Shown: positions 61,769 through 64,000 of the stretch, in pieces
Layout: every line of letters begins with the position of its first letter
Numbering within the stretch: position 1 is the first letter of the stretch
NCBI RefSeq assembly: GCF_024362695.1
Contig: NW_026063246.1
Span: forward strand, 682,001-746,000
DNA: 64,000 nucleotides
Origin: Pectinophora gossypiella
Taxonomy: Eukaryota > Arthropoda > Insecta > Lepidoptera > Gelechiidae
Direction of reading: 5' to 3'
Program-made: the position numbers and the translations under genes
The notes under the pieces: model-generated
What the model saw: the letters and a program-made list of their open reading frames with translations, nothing else
Databases searched by the model: none
Told to the model about the DNA's origin: nothing

Positions 61769-64000
61769 ACGTGACTTATTGTAGATTTGCCGCAGATGGC
61801 ATTAACTACTTGGCCGGACAAATGGGGAGCGCTGAAGGCTCTCACCCGGTACAACGTTTAAGACAACAGGCCTGAGGGTGCCCAGTTGGGCGCGAACCTC
61901 GGCTCAGGGCGTCGTCTGAGAGGAAAAATATTTGAAAGAATTAATCGACCCTAGTGGGTCGATAGCGATAAGCGCTGAATGAGGGAAATCGTCGACCACG
62001 CCGGCGGGGTCGGTATCGGGGTCCTGAAGTGTTTGGTGTCGCGAGCTGATTGGCTGCCTCTATGGCTAGAGTAATCGGGTCGTCGGGATCGTATATTACG
62101 TCCTTCGGACGCCGATACTTTTCAGTACCGTCCCTAAGCGGGATGTATTCGGAAGCCGCAACTACCAGGGGATTTGGGTGGTGCGGAGCAGAATCGAAAA
62201 AACGTTTGGAAGCTAATTTGAGCCATTGGGCAATGGTTGGCAGACCTAGGTCAATGTGCAGATTTTCATTGCGAAGGAACCACGGAGCTCCCGTGGCTTT
62301 CCGCATGAAACGATTTTGTATTACCTGTAGACGGTGGATTTGAGAGGGACTCGCATGAGCGAAAACTACCCCTGCATAGGTCATGATCGGACGGATGCAA
62401 GTCGTGTAGATTTTGACCTTATTCCTAAGGGACAATTTACTTCGCTTGTTAAGGAGACAGTGAAGACGGCCCATTACAAACGCGGCGCGATCGCGCACAC
62501 GTTTGATATGGGCCTTGAAAGTAAGACGTCTATCTAAGACTACGCCGAGATATTTGACTTGCTCCTCCCAAGGGATCGGCTTGCCAAACATCTTAATGAT
62601 TTTAAGTTGACGGCGTGACCGTGGCGTGTTATAATAGCCCTTTGAAAAGTACACCGCTGCACTTTTCTCCGGGTTTACCTCGATTCTCCATTTGCGAAAC
62701 CACTTGCCCAAGGCATTGGCCGCGCGTTGGAGGATTCCGGTCATCATAACTCGACCACGGCACGAAGAATAGATGGCTGTATCATCCGCAAATAAAGCTA
62801 ATTCGGTATTAGGGGATTTGGGAATGTCACTAGTATACAATGAAAATAGTAAAGGGGAGAGGACGGAGCCTTGTGGGACTCCGGCATGTATCGGGTGCGG
62901 TGACGAGAGCGTCCCTTCCACGCGGTAGCGAAAGGTTCGATTTGAGAGGAAGTCTCGTATGATGTGCACGAGACGGTCTGGCACTCCCAGTGAATAAAGC
63001 TTGTAGATCAAGCCGTTGTGCCAGACTTTGTCGAACGCTTTCGCCACATCGAAGAAGAGCGCTCCCGTAGCGACAGGTTTTTTTAAGTTTAATCTACTGG
63101 AGATATGTTCAACAATACGGTGCACTTGTTGAACGCAGGAGTGTTTGGTTCTAAAACCAAACTGCTCTGGTGGAATAAGACTATTGGATTCGGCGTAGTC
63201 CCGTAATCTAGCAAATATGAGCCGCTCATAAATCTTCCCCATGGTATTGAGGAGACTTATAGGGCGGTAACTGGAAGGTTCGTTTTTAGGTTTCCCAGGC
63301 TTTGGTATACCAATTACAATTGCTTCTTTCCACTGCTGTGGAAAGACGCAGTTGCTCATGGCGACGTTGAATATTGCCGTTAGTAAGCAGATGAGGGGAG
63401 CACCGAAGTTTTTAAGGACACGATTCGTGATACCGTCTGAGCCAGGGGCTTTTCGGGTATGAAATCTTTTGATGATACCTAGTACCTCTTCCTCAGTAAC
63501 CTGTGGAAGAGGAGGATCGGTGGGAGGTACAGAAGCCCTACGCTGAACTTCAGAGTTCACCGTCGAGAGGTGCCTACGATCGATAGGGAGAGTACTGGGC
63601 GAACATTGGGCTTCGAGACTGTCGGCAAGGCATTCGGCTTTTTCGTCATCGTCAAAAGCGGGGGGTTGGTTAGGCCTATTGAGAGGAGGAGTAGGAACAA
63701 CCGTATCCTTTTGAAGAGACCTAGACAGCTGCCAGATGGCCTGGTGGTGGGGCTCAATGCCGCTCAAAAGATTATCCCACCGATTCTGTCGCATGTCATT
63801 AATACGTTTTCTTACAGTATGCTGCAAGAGACGCAAATGACGGCGACATTCCTCGGTGCGATTGGAATCATATGCGCGGGTGGCTGCGTTTTTCTCCGTT
63901 AGCAAATCACGGATGTCGGTAGGCAGTTTCCAGCGATGGTCTTCCATCTCCGGAACCTGTTTTGAACTTTCATTCAAAACCGACCTCACGTGATCCGTGA
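61718..64000 (-). mobile_element. Jockey LINE, 3' part, runs off the right edge
   Basis: A poly-A tail of about 50 nt (poly-T at 61718-61767), a 3' UTR to about 61940 and a long RT frame. The long tail and an undamaged 682-codon frame mean a young insertion. It is the same family as the truncated copy at 34499-35509, whose 3' UTR ('ggccggacaaatggggagc') aligns. The 5' end, and so any target duplication, lies outside the window. Confidence 0.9.
61941..64000 (-). CDS. Jockey LINE reverse transcriptase (ORF2, 5' end outside window)
   Basis: The frame is open from the window edge to the stop at 61941; the codon at 63989 is GTG and not a real start. RT: 'FHTRKAPGSDGITNRVLKNF', 'SSYRPISLLNTMGKIYERLI', 'EQFGFRTKHSCVQQVHRI', 'ALFFDVAKAFDKVWHNGLIY' (motif A), 'HAGVPQGSVLSPLLFSLYTS' (motif B) and 'LALFADDTAIYSS' (catalytic). 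The thumb and C-terminal region includes 'KYLGVVLDRRLTFKAHI', and the protein ends in an Arg-rich tail ('RYRPRRRGRRFPS'). The endonuclease should lie beyond 64000. It primes cDNA at nicked genomic DNA. Confidence 0.92.
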   Translation of the reverse strand, partial: TDHVRSVLNESSKQVPEMEDHRWKLPTDIRDLLTEKNAATRAYDSNRTEECRRHLRLLQHTVRKRINDMRQNRWDNLLSGIEPHHQAIWQLSRSLQKDTVVPTPPLNRPNQPPAFDDDEKAECLADSLEAQCSPSTLPIDRRHLSTVNSEVQRRASVPPTDPPLPQVTEEEVLGIIKRFHTRKAPGSDGITNRVLKNFGAPLICLLTAIFNVAMSNCVFPQQWKEAIVIGIPKPGKPKNEPSSYRPISLLNTMGKIYERLIFARLRDYAESNSLIPPEQFGFRTKHSCVQQVHRIVEHISSRLNLKKPVATGALFFDVAKAFDKVWHNGLIYKLYSLGVPDRLVHIIRDFLSNRTFRYRVEGTLSSPHPIHAGVPQGSVLSPLLFSLYTSDIPKSPNTELALFADDTAIYSSCRGRVMMTGILQRAANALGKWFRKWRIEVNPEKSAAVYFSKGYYNTPRSRRQLKIIKMFGKPIPWEEQVKYLGVVLDRRLTFKAHIKRVRDRAAFVMGRLHCLLNKRSKLSLRNKVKIYTTCIRPIMTYAGVVFAHASPSQIHRLQVIQNRFMRKATGAPWFLRNENLHIDLGLPTIAQWLKLASKRFFDSAPHHPNPLVVAASEYIPLRDGTEKYRRPKDVIYDPDDPITLAIEAANQLATPNTSGPRYRPRRRGRRFPSFSAYRYRPTRVD

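Overview
The window is eukaryotic, almost certainly from a moth or butterfly. The evidence is the repeat content: tRNA-derived SINEs, a short SINE/LINE tail carrying 'gcccaccccattagggatta', Helitron-like ends reading 'acgaagtcgcgggcaaaagc', and RTE, Jockey/CR1 and R1/I-type LINEs of the sort that fill lepidopteran genomes. There are no bacterial operons, rRNA genes, tRNA genes or CRISPR arrays. Nearly all of it is nested transposable-element sequence. Host-type coding signal is limited to one isolated exon (11825-11953), one possible small two-exon gene (13047-13340) and a FLYWCH/MULE gene (about 52190-54215) that may itself be transposon-derived. All readings are by eye; similarity statements are visual alignments within the window plus family knowledge, with no database search.

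Layout. 1-6025: a Helitron-like element followed by a foldback element, present twice 4494 bp apart, with a 1.02-kb tandem repeat carrying a SINE between them. 6026-11612: two diverged 0.4-kb repeats, a Jockey/CR1-like LINE fragment holding a short insertion with a 12-bp target duplication, and a broken RTE-type LINE. 11613-13336: host exon, palindrome cluster, possible small gene. 13337-28434: a Polinton/Maverick remnant (integrase, PLA2-domain protein, adenain-like protease) interrupted by a TTAA-flanked foldback-type transposon with long minisatellite inverted repeats, which in turn carries Helitron, LINE, MITE and Pif1-helicase fragments. 28435-33417: a large EN-RT-zinc-finger LINE inserted in a third copy of that TTAA element. 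34290-42812: an RNase H LINE split by a Jockey fragment (12-bp duplication) and a complete Ty3/gypsy element with identical LTRs. 44023-46230: LINE and mariner-like transposase fragments. 46496-51831: a structurally complete DIRS tyrosine-recombinase retrotransposon. 52190-54215: the FLYWCH/MULE gene. 54249-59935: an inverted copy of the TTAA transposon plus adjoining LINE. 59936-64000: the 5' part of one LINE, cut by an oppositely oriented Jockey LINE that runs off the right edge.

How parts work together. The autonomous-looking units are the gypsy element (35564-42470), the DIRS element (46496-51831) and possibly the right-edge Jockey LINE. The gypsy polyprotein has a probable one-base shift near its C-terminus. 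The Polinton genes would have formed one virus-like module but are now split. The SINEs share their 3' tail with the RTE LINE, which suggests that RTE mobilised them.

Most unusual items: six stem-loops with covarying stems and a shared 12-nt loop in the gypsy 3' region (36116-36371); the DIRS inverted-repeat/internal-complementary-region architecture with a probable spliced gag; the TTAA transposon whose inverted repeats are arrays of YY1/Pho-like motifs and which carries the same 87-residue Pif1 piece in each copy; and the TCATGA palindrome cluster at 12806-12892.
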